Source of the DNA: a virus
Virus record (IMG/VR): IMGVR_UViG_3300013104_000066
Location: 1 to 28,726 of that record
Reading direction: 5' to 3' (one strand)
Length of the DNA stretch: 28,726 nt
The notes under the pieces are model-generated. The model saw only the letters and a program-made list of their open reading frames with translations, made no database searches and had not been told where the DNA came from. The translations under genes were made by a program, and so were the position numbers. Each line of letters begins with the position of its first letter. The stretch's first letter is position 1. Shown piece by piece: positions 11,503 to 19,866 of the stretch.

Positions 11503-11602
11503 CGTGCTTCAATGGCGTGTGGCACGTCAGTTCCCCGGTTTGAGAGGGGGAGGGGTGGGGTCAAAGTTCACACCTTTTTGCTCCAAGACCACCCTCCCCC
11601 TC
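11492..11602. other. Candidate cos / packaging region
   Basis: The 143-base gap between HNH and TerS holds several inverted repeats. CACGCCA (11492-11498) pairs with TGGCGTG (11513-11519), interleaved with GACGTGC (11501-11507) and GCACGTC (11522-11528). A G-rich arm at 11544-11558 is nearly complementary to the C-rich arm at 11589-11602. Position before TerS and near the HNH gene matches cos in HK97-like phages. The exact nick positions cannot be read from sequence. Confidence 0.5.
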
Positions 11603-11645
11603 ACGCGCAGATTTTATTCCCCTTTTGAAAAAAGGAATTCAGCAA

Positions 11646-12053
11646 ATGGCAGGCGTAAAAGGCAAGAGCGGGGGCGCTCGCCCCAACTCTGGCGGCGCTC
11701 GGCCGGGCGCTGGCCGGAAAAAGAAGATTGATCCGGAATCACCAAACCAATCCTCGGTGACCGTGGAGTTCGAGGCCCAGCCACATGGCGGTGCACTGAA
11801 GCGGGAAAAGGCGGTACCGGTCCCGGTGCCAGAGATGGACATGCTTTCGCTACTGACGAAAATTGCCCTGGGCCAGCTTGATGCCAGCCCGATACAGGTG
11901 AGGGCGGCCATCGCCGCGGTTCAATACACACACGTTAAGAAAGCGGATGGCGGCAAGAAGGATGAGGTGCACAAGGCAGCCGAGCAGGCCGCTGGAAAAT
12001 TTTCCCGGCAGGCACCGCCCAAACTGGTCGCGGCGAACGGTAAGCAGGTTTAA
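11646..12053 (+). CDS. Terminase small subunit
   Basis: I chose the ATG at 11646 (AGGA about 10 bases upstream) because the protein then begins with the family pattern AGVKGKSGGARPNSGGARP, a Gly/Arg-rich N-terminal tail followed by GAGRKKK. The middle (MLSLLTKIALGQLDASPIQV, then RAAIAAVQYTHVKK) is the helical core seen in small terminase subunits of HK97/D3-like Pseudomonas phages. It recognises packaging DNA and directs the large subunit. It is followed after 2 bases by TerL. At 135 residues, size is normal for the family. Confidence 0.8.
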   Translation: MAGVKGKSGGARPNSGGARPGAGRKKKIDPESPNQSSVTVEFEAQPHGGALKREKAVPVPVPEMDMLSLLTKIALGQLDASPIQVRAAIAAVQYTHVKKADGGKKDEVHKAAEQAAGKFSRQAPPKLVAANGKQV

Positions 12054-12055
12054 CT

Positions 12056-13747
12056 ATGGAATGGTCAACGGCATGCCCGGACTGGGCGCAGCGACTTGTT
12101 GACCGCGAGTCGATCATTCCTCCGCCAATCTTTGTCGATGAGGCTGAACGAGCCTTAGCAATTTTCATGGAGCTGAGAGTCCCGGATCTGCCCGGCAAGC
12201 CAAGAATGGCTGACTGCTGTGATGAGTGGGTGCTCGACTACGTTCGGTGCATTTTCGGTGCTTACGACGGAGAGACAGGACGCCAACTGATCCGGGAGTT
12301 CGGCCTGCTCATCAGCAAGAAAAACACAAAAAGCACGATTGCTGCCGGGATCATGCTGACGGCTTTGATCTTGTGTTGGCGGGAGGAGGAGGAGCATCTG
12401 ATCCTGGCGCCGACCCGCGAGGTAGCGGACAACGCTTTCAAGCCCGCCGCGGCAATGGTCCGAGCCGATGAAGAACTGTCGGCGATGTTCCACATTCAGG
12501 ACCATATCAGGACTATCACCGATCGAACGACGCGCAACTCGCTGAAAGTCGTTGCAGCTGACACCGACACCGTGTCTGGCAAGAAGTCCGGCAAGGTCCT
12601 AGTAGACGAGCTCTGGGTTTTCGGTAAGCGCGCCAACGCCGAGTCGATGTTCATGGAGGCGCTCGGCGGACAGATATCTCGCGAAGAGGGTTGGGTTATC
12701 TACCTGACCACGCAGAGTGATGAACCACCTGCAGGCGTTTTCAAGGAACGCTTGAGTTACTGGCGTGATGTTCGGGATGGCAAGATCCTCGATCCAAAAA
12801 CGCTGGGTGTTCTCTACGAATTTCCGCAGCAGATGGTTGATGGTAAGGACTATCTAAAGCCAGAAAACTTCTACATCACCAACCCCAATATTGGACGATC
12901 GGTGAGTGCGGAATGGCTTGAGGATCAGCTGAAAAAACGGCTGGGGTCCTCTGATGGGTCTCTGCAAAAATTCCTCGCGAAACATCTCAATATTGAAATT
13001 GGCCTGAATTTACGCAGCGATCGCTGGGCTGGAGCTGATCATTGGCAGGCGGCTTCCGAGTCTGGCATGAGCCTCGAAACAATACTCGAAAGATCGGAGG
13101 TAGTAACTGTCGGCATCGACGGTGGCGGCCTTGATGACCTTTTGGGGCTGACCGTACTGGGGCGAGAGCCTGGCACTCGCCGGTGGCTTCATTGGGCTCA
13201 TGCTTGGGCTCACCAGATCGTCTTCGAGCGCCGGAAGGACATTGCCAGCGTATTGAGAGACTTTGAGAGCGCGGGCGATCTCACGGTGGTTGATCGACCT
13301 GGTGATGACGTGCAGCAGGTTGCTGACATCATTTGCGACATCCGCGATCGAGGGCTACTGCCGGAAAAGTTAGCGATTGGCGTGGACGCTGCCGGTATAG
13401 GCGACATCGTCGATGAGCTCACCACGGAAGAACGCGGCATCGTGATGGAGCAAATTGTCGCTATCTCCCAGGGCTGGAAGCTGAACGGCGCAATCAAAAC
13501 TACAGAACGCAAGGTTGCCGGCGGTGAGTTGGTTCATTGCGGAAGCCCGCTGATGAGCTGGTCCGTAAGTAATGCGCGGATTGTTCCCCAGGGCAACGCA
13601 ATCACGATCACCAAGCAGGCAAGTGGCTCGGCCAAGATCGACCCGCTTATGTCCACATTTGATGCCGTCTCCCTGATGGCCCTGAACCCCGAAGGCGCTG
13701 GCGACCTGCAGGGCTTTTTCGATAACCCGATCATGGTAGGAATCTGA
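12056..13747 (+). CDS. Terminase large subunit
   Basis: The 563-residue protein is the packaging motor ATPase and nuclease. The Walker A region lies around residues 86-94 (ISKKNTKST), with Lys92 but Thr in place of the usual Gly, a variant I associate with this TerL branch. Walker B is VLVDE (181-185), with Glu185 as the catalytic carboxylate. The C-terminal RNase H-like nuclease has Asp355 (VGIDGG), Asp444 (IGVDAAG) and Asp536 (STFDAVS). It cuts concatemers at cos and drives DNA into the prohead through the portal encoded next, whose start overlaps the TerL stop (TGATG). Confidence 0.92.
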   Translation: MEWSTACPDWAQRLVDRESIIPPPIFVDEAERALAIFMELRVPDLPGKPRMADCCDEWVLDYVRCIFGAYDGETGRQLIREFGLLISKKNTKSTIAAGIMLTALILCWREEEEHLILAPTREVADNAFKPAAAMVRADEELSAMFHIQDHIRTITDRTTRNSLKVVAADTDTVSGKKSGKVLVDELWVFGKRANAESMFMEALGGQISREEGWVIYLTTQSDEPPAGVFKERLSYWRDVRDGKILDPKTLGVLYEFPQQMVDGKDYLKPENFYITNPNIGRSVSAEWLEDQLKKRLGSSDGSLQKFLAKHLNIEIGLNLRSDRWAGADHWQAASESGMSLETILERSEVVTVGIDGGGLDDLLGLTVLGREPGTRRWLHWAHAWAHQIVFERRKDIASVLRDFESAGDLTVVDRPGDDVQQVADIICDIRDRGLLPEKLAIGVDAAGIGDIVDELTTEERGIVMEQIVAISQGWKLNGAIKTTERKVAGGELVHCGSPLMSWSVSNARIVPQGNAITITKQASGSAKIDPLMSTFDAVSLMALNPEGAGDLQGFFDNPIMVGI

Positions 13748-15144
13748 TGGCCAACAAAAAACCAGGCCGGGTGAAGGCTGCGCTACAGAACTGGCTCGGC
13801 GTACCGATTGGGCTGAAGGATGGCTCGTTCTGGCAAGAGTGGTTCGGCGCATCGGCGGCGGGCAAGCATGTGTCGGTGGATAAGGCCATGCAGCTGTCCA
13901 CCGTTTGGGCCTGCGTACGGTTGCTGTCTGAATCTGTATCCACGCTACCGCTCAAGCTTTACCAGCGTATGCCTGATGGTTCTCGCACGCCGGCGAAGGA
14001 TCACCCGTTGTATCGGGTTTTGTGCCGGGTGCCGAATTCGGAGATGACGCCTCAGCGTTTCATGCTGCTGGTCGTGGCAAGCATCTGCCTTCGCGGCAAT
14101 GCCTTCGTCGAAAAGAAAATGATCGGCAGTCGGATCATCGCGCTGGTGCCGCTGCTGCCGCAGTGCATGAGTGTGAAGCGCCTGGATACCGGGCGGCTGA
14201 AATATACCTACACCGAGAACGGTAACGAACGGGATATTCCTGAGAAGAACCTCATGCACATCCGCGGCTTCGGCCTGGATGGTGTTTGTGGGATGTTGCC
14301 AGTTACAACCGGCCGCGAGATTTTCGGATCGGCGATGGCAGTTGAGGAGGCAGCCGCTAAGGTGTTTGCCCAAGGCATGCAGGCTTCCGGCATCCTCAGC
14401 AGTGACGCCAAAATCACTCCGCAGCAGCGCGAGCAACTCCGGACGAGTCTCAACGCGTTCATGGGCTCGAAGAACGCCGGCAAGATCATGGTCGCGGAAG
14501 CGGGCTTCAAGTATCAGGGCATCACAATGAACCCTGAAGCGGCGCAGATGCTGGAGTCTCGATCGTTCAACATTGAGGAGATGTGCCGCTGGTTCCGTGT
14601 TCCGCCGTTCATGGTTGGGCATATGGACAAGCAGTCCAGTTGGGCCAGCTCGGTCGAGGCACAGAACCTGCATTTCTTGACCAACAGCCTCCGGCCTTTG
14701 CTGGTGAATATCGAGCAGGAGATCACTCGCTGCCTGATCGGCGACGCAGACGCTGATGAGTACTTCGCCGAATTCTCCGTTGAGGGTCTACTCCGTGCTG
14801 ATAGCGCCGGCCGGGGGGCCTGGTACAACACTGCGCTGCAAAATGGCTGGATGTGCCGAAACGAAGTGCGTCGACTGGAGAACCTGCCGCCAATTCCCGG
14901 TGGTGACATTTACACGGTCCAGTCAGCGCTGGTTTCACTCGATCAGCTCGGCAAGCAATCGGCCGGCATGTCTCCAGCTGCGACGGCGTTCATGTTGCGA
15001 ATTGCTGCCGCTAACCAAGCTGGCGACAAGGCGACTCTCTCGGATGCTTTCGAGCTTGCCAACAAGGCGCTGGAATCCGGAAACCCGGACGGGCCACTGA
15101 TGGCCCATGCGCTGATTTCGCTGCCTTTGCTTAAAGCAGCCTGA
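13747..15144 (+). CDS. Portal protein, HK97 type
   Basis: The 465-residue protein matches the HK97 gp3-like portal family: the N-terminal LSTVWACVRLLSESVSTLPL helix and strand, LYRVLCRVPN, the stem region and the C-terminal crown with EQEITRCLI and a helical, Ala-rich tail. Twelve copies form the ring at one capsid vertex through which DNA passes and to which the terminase and connectors bind. It starts in the TGATG overlap with TerL and is followed 14 bases later by the prohead protease, the canonical HK97 order. Confidence 0.92.
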   Translation: MANKKPGRVKAALQNWLGVPIGLKDGSFWQEWFGASAAGKHVSVDKAMQLSTVWACVRLLSESVSTLPLKLYQRMPDGSRTPAKDHPLYRVLCRVPNSEMTPQRFMLLVVASICLRGNAFVEKKMIGSRIIALVPLLPQCMSVKRLDTGRLKYTYTENGNERDIPEKNLMHIRGFGLDGVCGMLPVTTGREIFGSAMAVEEAAAKVFAQGMQASGILSSDAKITPQQREQLRTSLNAFMGSKNAGKIMVAEAGFKYQGITMNPEAAQMLESRSFNIEEMCRWFRVPPFMVGHMDKQSSWASSVEAQNLHFLTNSLRPLLVNIEQEITRCLIGDADADEYFAEFSVEGLLRADSAGRGAWYNTALQNGWMCRNEVRRLENLPPIPGGDIYTVQSALVSLDQLGKQSAGMSPAATAFMLRIAAANQAGDKATLSDAFELANKALESGNPDGPLMAHALISLPLLKAA

Positions 15145-15158
15145 CCCTGGAGTAAATC

Positions 15159-16046
15159 ATGACCCTGAAGACCATTCCGGTGGCTCCGGCGGCTCGCCCG
15201 TGCGCGCAGGTTCAGTGCGACCTCACGCCGAAGGCGCTGGAGCGCTGGAATCCATCAATCAAAGCGGCCGCTACCGATGACAACACCATCACGATGTACG
15301 ACCCGATCGGGTACGACTGGTGGACTGGCGACGGTGTAACTGCCAAGCGCGTGAGCGCTGCGCTGCGCAGCATCGGCGATAACGACGTGACAGTGAAAAT
15401 CAACAGCCCGGGCGGTGATGTATTCGAGGGGCTGGCGATCTACAACCTCCTGCGAGAGCACAAGGGCAAGGTGACCGTCCAGATTCTTGGCTTGGCAGCC
15501 TCAGCGGCATCGTTCATTGCGATGGCTGGCGACGAGGTGCAGATCGCTCGCGCCGGCTTTTTGATGATCCATAACAGCTGGACCGGTGTTGCTGGAGACC
15601 GAAACGAAATTCGTGAGGTTGCAGACTTCCTCGAACAGATCGATAGATCTCTTGCCGACATCTACGCCGTGCGCACCGGTGACAAAGTCGAGGAAATGAG
15701 CCGGCTCATGGACGTTGAAACCTGGATGGGCGGCTCAGCCGCCATAGATGCTGGCTTTGCCGACTCGCTGCTTGCCTCTGACGCAACGAAAGAAGACACC
15801 AATGCAATGACACCTCACCAAGTGGCCGCGCGCCGCCTGGACATGATTCTTGCGAAACAGGGCATGCCCCGCACCGAGCGGCGATCCCTGATTCAAGACC
15901 TCAAGGCGGGTATGCCTGGCGCTACCCCCTCCGGCAAGCAGAACGCTGCCGAAACACCGGCCGACCTGGCCAACCCAATCGCCGAACTACAAGCCGCATT
16001 GTCGCGGTTTTCGGCTGCAGCTACCCATACCGGAGCAAAACCATGA
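15159..16046 (+). CDS. Prohead protease, ClpP (S14) type
   Basis: The central domain (residues about 65-205) is ClpP-like: INSPGGDVFEG at 81-91, nucleophile Ser115 in GLAASAAS and His138 in LMIHNSWTG. The Asp of the triad lies further on. The protein matures the prohead by removing the N-terminal delta domain of the capsid protein. The residues after 215 form a charged and disordered tail. Many HK97-like Pseudomonas phages use such a ClpP-type enzyme instead of the U35 type. The stop overlaps the capsid gene start (ATGA). Confidence 0.9.
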   Translation: MTLKTIPVAPAARPCAQVQCDLTPKALERWNPSIKAAATDDNTITMYDPIGYDWWTGDGVTAKRVSAALRSIGDNDVTVKINSPGGDVFEGLAIYNLLREHKGKVTVQILGLAASAASFIAMAGDEVQIARAGFLMIHNSWTGVAGDRNEIREVADFLEQIDRSLADIYAVRTGDKVEEMSRLMDVETWMGGSAAIDAGFADSLLASDATKEDTNAMTPHQVAARRLDMILAKQGMPRTERRSLIQDLKAGMPGATPSGKQNAAETPADLANPIAELQAALSRFSAAATHTGAKP

Positions 16047-17257
16047 GCGAAAACACCGCTGATCTGCTGAAGAACGTTTCCAACGAGCTGAAAAAGGCGA
16101 CTGACGATTTCAGCAGGCAGGCAGAAAACGCACTGAACGAGGCCAAAAAGGCCGGCACGCTGTCTGCCGAAACCAAAAACGCTGTCGACGAACTGGCAAC
16201 CAAATTCAACAGCCTGACCGAGGCTGAGAAGCAACTGAAGGCTCAGTTGGGCGAGCTGGAACAAGAATTCGCACGCATCCCATCGCAATCGCGTCCGGGT
16301 GTGCAGGACACTCTGGGTGGCGTGGTGATCAAAAGCGAAGCCCTCAAGGAGTTCGCCAAACACATCGAGGCGTCGAAGCGTCTCAGCGTTCCCGTGAGTG
16401 CTGCGCTGCTCACCGCAAACGTGCCTGGCACCATCGTCGCGCCTGATCGACTCTCAGGCATTGACGTGATGCCGAAGCAGCGCCTGTTCATTCGTGACCT
16501 GATCGCGCCAGGTCGAACCACTTCGAACACCATCTACTGGGTTCAGCAAACCGGCTTCACTAATGCTGCCAAGGCGGTCGCCGAGAACACCCAAAAACCG
16601 TACAGCGATATCACCTTCGCGGAGAAAATCACTCCGGTGCGCACCATCGCGCACATGTTCAAGGCGTCCAAGCAGATTCTCGACGACTTCGCGCAGTTGT
16701 CGTCGACTCTGGACACCGAGATGCGTTTCGGCCTCAAGTATGTCGAAGAGCAGGAAATTCTGTTCGGCGACGGCACCGGTGCGCACCTCGACGGCATTGT
16801 GCCGCAGGCCAGTGCGTTCGATGCTGCCTTTGACGTTGCGAATCAGACCGGCATCGATGATCTGCGCCTGGCGATGCTGCAGGCCCAGCTGGCACGTCTG
16901 CCGGCATCCGGCCACGTCCTTCACTTCATTGACTGGGCGAAGATCGAGCTGACGAAGGACAGCTTGGGGCGCTACATCTTGGCCAACCCATTGGGCTTAG
17001 CAGGTCCAGTCCTCTGGGGCTTGCCTGTGGTGGCCACCGAAATCGCAGCGTTCCAGGGCAAGTTCCTGACGGGTGCGTTCCAGACCGGCGCGCAGATCTT
17101 CGACCGTGAAGATGCAAACGTAGTTATCTCGACCGAGAACGCCGACGACTTCGAGAAGAACATGATCTCGATTCGTTGCGAAGAGCGCTTGGCGCTGGCG
17201 GTTAAACGTCCTGAAGCCTTCATCTACGGCAGCTTCACCGCACCGACCACACCTTGA
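16043..17257 (+). CDS. Major capsid protein, HK97 fold
   Basis: Residues about 1-85 are a long charged helix (ELKKATDDFSRQAENALNEA, then AEKQLKAQLGELEQEFA), the delta domain that acts as an internal scaffold and is removed by the prohead protease. The rest is the HK97 fold: N-arm and E-loop region (RTTSNTIYWVQQTG), the long spine helix (FAQLSSTLDTEM), LFGDG and the A-domain, with a final FIYGSF strand. No separate scaffold gene is present, as expected for this type. A strong hairpin follows the stop at 17266-17286. Likely the most abundant virion protein. Confidence 0.92.
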   Translation: MSENTADLLKNVSNELKKATDDFSRQAENALNEAKKAGTLSAETKNAVDELATKFNSLTEAEKQLKAQLGELEQEFARIPSQSRPGVQDTLGGVVIKSEALKEFAKHIEASKRLSVPVSAALLTANVPGTIVAPDRLSGIDVMPKQRLFIRDLIAPGRTTSNTIYWVQQTGFTNAAKAVAENTQKPYSDITFAEKITPVRTIAHMFKASKQILDDFAQLSSTLDTEMRFGLKYVEEQEILFGDGTGAHLDGIVPQASAFDAAFDVANQTGIDDLRLAMLQAQLARLPASGHVLHFIDWAKIELTKDSLGRYILANPLGLAGPVLWGLPVVATEIAAFQGKFLTGAFQTGAQIFDREDANVVISTENADDFEKNMISIRCEERLALAVKRPEAFIYGSFTAPTTP

Positions 17258-17265
17258 CCTGGACA

Positions 17266-17286
17266 GGGCCGCCAATAAGGCGGCCC
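17266..17286 (+). other. GC-rich hairpin after the capsid gene
   Basis: GGGCCGCC (17266-17273) pairs perfectly with GGCGGCCC (17279-17286) around AATAA. It lies 9 bases after the capsid stop and has no U-tract, so it is not a standard terminator. It may protect the capsid mRNA 3' end from exonucleases or set the relative level of downstream genes. Confidence 0.55.
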
Positions 17287-17299
17287 ACTGGAGGGCATC

Positions 17300-17656
17300 A
17301 TGAAGTTGATCACTTTGAAACCGCTGTATCTGGGCGGAAAAACCCTAGTCGAAGGCTCACCGTTCATTACTGACGAACAACATGGACGGCAGCTTCTGGC
17401 AAAAGGGTTCGCAGCCGAGCATGAAGGCGATGAATCGCCGGAAGTGGATTTGACCTCTGATCAGGCAGGTGGCGGTGCATTGACCACGGAAAGCCTTGTC
17501 GGCAAGTCAAAGACCTTTGATGTGAAGCAGCTGGGCCATGGTCATTGGATTGTGGTGAACGCCGAGGGTCAGCAGGTCGGCGACTTCAGCGGAAATAAGG
17601 CCGCTGCAATTACCGAAGTTGAGCGACTCACCGCTGAAGCAGCTCCGCAGGTGTAA
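17300..17656 (+). CDS. Small head-region protein of unknown function (118 aa)
   Basis: GGAGGG precedes the ATG by 6 bases. The N-terminal 35 residues (KLITLKPLYLGGKTLVEG, then EQHGRQLLAKGFA) form a small beta/alpha unit often found just after the capsid gene in phages. A polar linker follows and the C-terminal 50 residues (KQLGHGHWIVVNAEGQQVG and a closing helix) form a second small fold. Position suggests a head accessory, perhaps capsid decoration or a connector helper, but no function is established from sequence. Confidence 0.65.
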   Translation: MKLITLKPLYLGGKTLVEGSPFITDEQHGRQLLAKGFAAEHEGDESPEVDLTSDQAGGGALTTESLVGKSKTFDVKQLGHGHWIVVNAEGQQVGDFSGNKAAAITEVERLTAEAAPQV

Positions 17657-17658
17657 CC

Positions 17659-18135
17659 ATGAGCCTGATCGATATTGAGCGTGCGATGAAACACGTTCTG
17701 GCTGAACCCGAAGATCAAGATCTGGTTCAGGAAAATCTGGATGCGGCCGAGGGCGCGGCCATGCGGTACCTCAATCGACGCGTGTTTCTCGATCAGGCAG
17801 CCATGGATTTGGCAAAAGCTGGTATTCCCGCCCTGATGCAGTCTGCTCGTGCAGCGAATGCCGCAGCCGTTGAAGCCGCGAACGCTGTTGATGACGCTCG
17901 CGATCGATGCGTTCTCCTCGATTACGCCAGGCAAGCGCTTGCCGATGCGCATGAAGAAATCGATGCGATCGCTTACGGAATACTGCTGAAACCTGAATTC
18001 ACGGCGGCATGCCTGCTCACGCTAGGACACCTGTTCGCGAACCGCGAAGATGTAGTTGTGGGCGCCGCTGCAACGGAATTGCCAATGGCTTCTAAACATC
18101 TACTGACTCCTCTTCGTGTGAGGATGGGACTGTGA
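17659..18135 (+). CDS. Head-tail connector, HK97 gp6-like
   Basis: The 158-residue mostly helical protein begins SLIDIERAMKHVLAEPEDQD, then AAEGAAMRYLNRRVF, the pattern of the gp6/gp15-like adaptor that docks onto the portal ring and lengthens the channel. The C-terminal part (FTAACLLTLGHLFANREDVV, then LLTPLRVRMGL) is the conserved end of this family. An inserted Ala-rich helix occupies residues about 55-90. It overlaps the next gene by TGATG. Order portal-protease-capsid-connector is the standard HK97 arrangement. Confidence 0.8.
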   Translation: MSLIDIERAMKHVLAEPEDQDLVQENLDAAEGAAMRYLNRRVFLDQAAMDLAKAGIPALMQSARAANAAAVEAANAVDDARDRCVLLDYARQALADAHEEIDAIAYGILLKPEFTAACLLTLGHLFANREDVVVGAAATELPMASKHLLTPLRVRMGL

Positions 18136-18476
18136 TGCGCGCCGGCCGACTTCGCCACCGAATCGATATCCAGCGGAAGGTGGCGGGCCGCGATCCTGAC
18201 ACTGGAGAAATGCTCGAGGAGTCCTGGGTGACCGAGTGGGAGAAATGCCCGGCGGCATTCGAGCCGTTGAGCAGTCGCGAATTCATTGCTGCCAAGGCTG
18301 AGCAGGCCGAAGCAACAGCGCGTGTCGTGATCCGATATCGCCCGGGTGTTTTGCCGACGATGCGAATCCTGTATCGCGGCGACATCTACACCATTGTTGG
18401 CCCGCCACTGGCCGACCCGGTATCAGGCAAGGATTACCTCAGCATTCTGGTGGCCACGGGGGTGAACGATGGGTGA
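18135..18476 (+). CDS. Head closure protein, gp16/HK97 gp7-like
   Basis: The 113-residue protein matches the phage head-tail joining (SPP1 gp16-like) family: MRAGRLRHRIDIQRKV at the start, SWVTEWEKCPAAFEPLSSRE, and the ending IYTIVGPPLADPVSGKDYL. It forms the stopper ring below the connector. The ATG at 18135 overlaps the previous stop; the GTG directly before it is a possible alternative adding one residue. It overlaps the next gene by 8 bases, a sign of tight translational coupling in this connector block. Confidence 0.85.
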   Translation: MRAGRLRHRIDIQRKVAGRDPDTGEMLEESWVTEWEKCPAAFEPLSSREFIAAKAEQAEATARVVIRYRPGVLPTMRILYRGDIYTIVGPPLADPVSGKDYLSILVATGVNDG

Positions 18477-18933
18477 TTTTCGACTCCAGGGAGTGGACGG
18501 CGTCGTCGGAAAGATGCGTGGGCTGGCGCCGAAGTTACGACGCTCCGGACTGAAGAAGGCCGCTCGGCGAGCCATGAACATTGTCCGTGACTCGGCGAAA
18601 GCCAAAGCCAAAACCATCGACGATCCGGAAACCGCCGCAAAGATCTGGAAGAACATCGTCACGCAGGACTCCCCCAAGGAAGGCGCCCAAGTTGGCGGTG
18701 TGGTGATGCGCGTGGGGGTTCGAGGCGGTGCTGGTGCAAACCAATACAGCAAGGACGCATCGGGAAACCCGGGAGGGGACACCAGGCACTGGCGTTATAT
18801 CGAGTTCGGTACTGAGCACAACCCAGCTGCTCCCTTCATGCGTCCAGCCCTGGCCGATAACGTCGGTCCAGTAACCGAAAAATTCGCCAATGAATTGAGT
18901 GCTGAGATCGACGCAGCGCTGAGAGGGCTGTGA
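18469..18933 (+). CDS. HK97 gp10-like neck/tail completion protein
   Basis: The 154-residue protein has the HK97-gp10 family layout: an N-terminal helix with KMRGLAPKLRRSGLKKAARR, then NIVRDSAKAKAK, a beta hairpin in the middle and the conserved WRYIEFGTEHNPAAPFMRPAL motif near residues 103-125. Members join the head to the tail or complete the tail end. It overlaps the preceding and following genes, and belongs to the connector block. Assignment rests on the FGT.xxPAxPFMRPA pattern, which is diagnostic of the family. Confidence 0.85.
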   Translation: MGDFRLQGVDGVVGKMRGLAPKLRRSGLKKAARRAMNIVRDSAKAKAKTIDDPETAAKIWKNIVTQDSPKEGAQVGGVVMRVGVRGGAGANQYSKDASGNPGGDTRHWRYIEFGTEHNPAAPFMRPALADNVGPVTEKFANELSAEIDAALRGL

Positions 18934-19301
18934 TGTTCGCACCCATTTTCAAGGTTTGCTCGGCTGATTCCGGCGTTGGTGCGCTGATCGGCGCCGGTAC
19001 CGAGTGCCGGCTCTACCTGTTTGGCGAGGCGCCGGCGGATGTGATCAAACCCTACGCGGTTTGGCAGACGATCGGCGGCGCGCCGGACAACTATCTGGCC
19101 GACCGTCCCGATAGCGACCGATTTGAGCTGCAGGTCGATGTTTATGGCACGGCTGCGACCCAGACAAGGAGTGTTGCTCGGGCTATTCGTGACGCCATTG
19201 AGCAAAAGGCTTATGTGACCCGTTGGGGCGGCGAATCGCGCGACGCTCCGACCAAAACGTACCGCTACAGCTTCGACGTGGACTGGTGGGTATCCCGCTG
19301 A
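18933..19301 (+). CDS. Tail terminator protein (DUF3168-like)
   Basis: The 122-residue protein fits the DUF3168/gpU-like tail terminator: ALIGAGTECRLYLFGEAP, PYAVWQTIGGAPDNYLADRP, the FELQVDVYGTAA strand and helix, and a final YRYSFDVDWWV strand. A hexamer caps the tail tube and joins it to the neck. The start at ATG 18933 overlaps the previous stop (TGATG); the GTG before it is also in frame. A terminator-like hairpin follows at 19321-19342 before the tail tube gene. Confidence 0.85.
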   Translation: MFAPIFKVCSADSGVGALIGAGTECRLYLFGEAPADVIKPYAVWQTIGGAPDNYLADRPDSDRFELQVDVYGTAATQTRSVARAIRDAIEQKAYVTRWGGESRDAPTKTYRYSFDVDWWVSR

Positions 19302-19320
19302 CCGCCCGATGTAATCGATG

Positions 19321-19342
19321 CCCGCCCAGTGCGGGTTTTTTT
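19321..19342 (+). terminator. Intrinsic terminator inside the late operon
   Basis: CCCGC (19321-19325) pairs with GCGGG (19331-19335) around CCAGT and is followed by seven T (19336-19342). It lies between the tail terminator and tail tube genes, so some transcripts may stop here unless antitermination acts; it may set the head-to-tail expression ratio. Confidence 0.72.
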
Positions 19343-19365
19343 ATGCCCGACATACGGAGAAACCC

Positions 19366-19857
19366 ATGTCGATCCTCACCCAAGGAACCAAGATTTACGC
19401 TCTGGTGCCACCGCTGACCGGTACCGGCCCGCTGACCGTGCTGCCCATCGATTGCGCTACCGCTTTCAACCCTGGTGGTGCACCGGCCGACCAGATCGAC
19501 GACACCTGCCTGGAAGACACTGTACGCAAATCCAAAAAAGGCCTGCGCACCCCCGGCCAGGCTTCGATGACCATCCTGGCCGACCCGCGCAACGCCAGTC
19601 ATATTCGCCTGCATCAGCTCTCCGAGGCTGACGGTGAAACCACGATCAAGTGGGCCGTGGGTTGGTCTGACGGAACCGCCGCTCCGACGGTAAACACGGC
19701 TGGCGATGATTTCGAGCTGCCAGAATCCCGCACCTGGTTCGTCTTCGAAGGCTATGTCGCGGATTTCCCGTTCGACTTCGCCGGCAACGCGAACGTCAGT
19801 ACCGCTGTTTCCATCCAGCGATCCGGCGGCTCAGCCTGGATTCCGAAAACTGCATAA
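19366..19857 (+). CDS. Major tail tube protein
   Basis: I chose the ATG at 19366 (GGAG 8 bases upstream); the frame is open upstream but that part is the terminator. The 163-residue protein has the tail tube pattern: [36 protein letters not shown] with [17 protein letters not shown], then [19 protein letters not shown] and a closing VSIQRSGG strand. It stacks in hexameric rings to form the flexible tail. It precedes the tail chaperone genes and the tape measure, as in lambda-like siphoviruses. Confidence 0.88.
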   Translation: MSILTQGTKIYALVPPLTGTGPLTVLPIDCATAFNPGGAPADQIDDTCLEDTVRKSKKGLRTPGQASMTILADPRNASHIRLHQLSEADGETTIKWAVGWSDGTAAPTVNTAGDDFELPESRTWFVFEGYVADFPFDFAGNANVSTAVSIQRSGGSAWIPKTA

Positions 19858-19866
19858 GGCCGACCC

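Noticed and set aside
17266-17286. Intrinsic terminator after the capsid gene
   Set aside because: The stem is strong but no T-run follows, so it is reported as a hairpin and not as a terminator.
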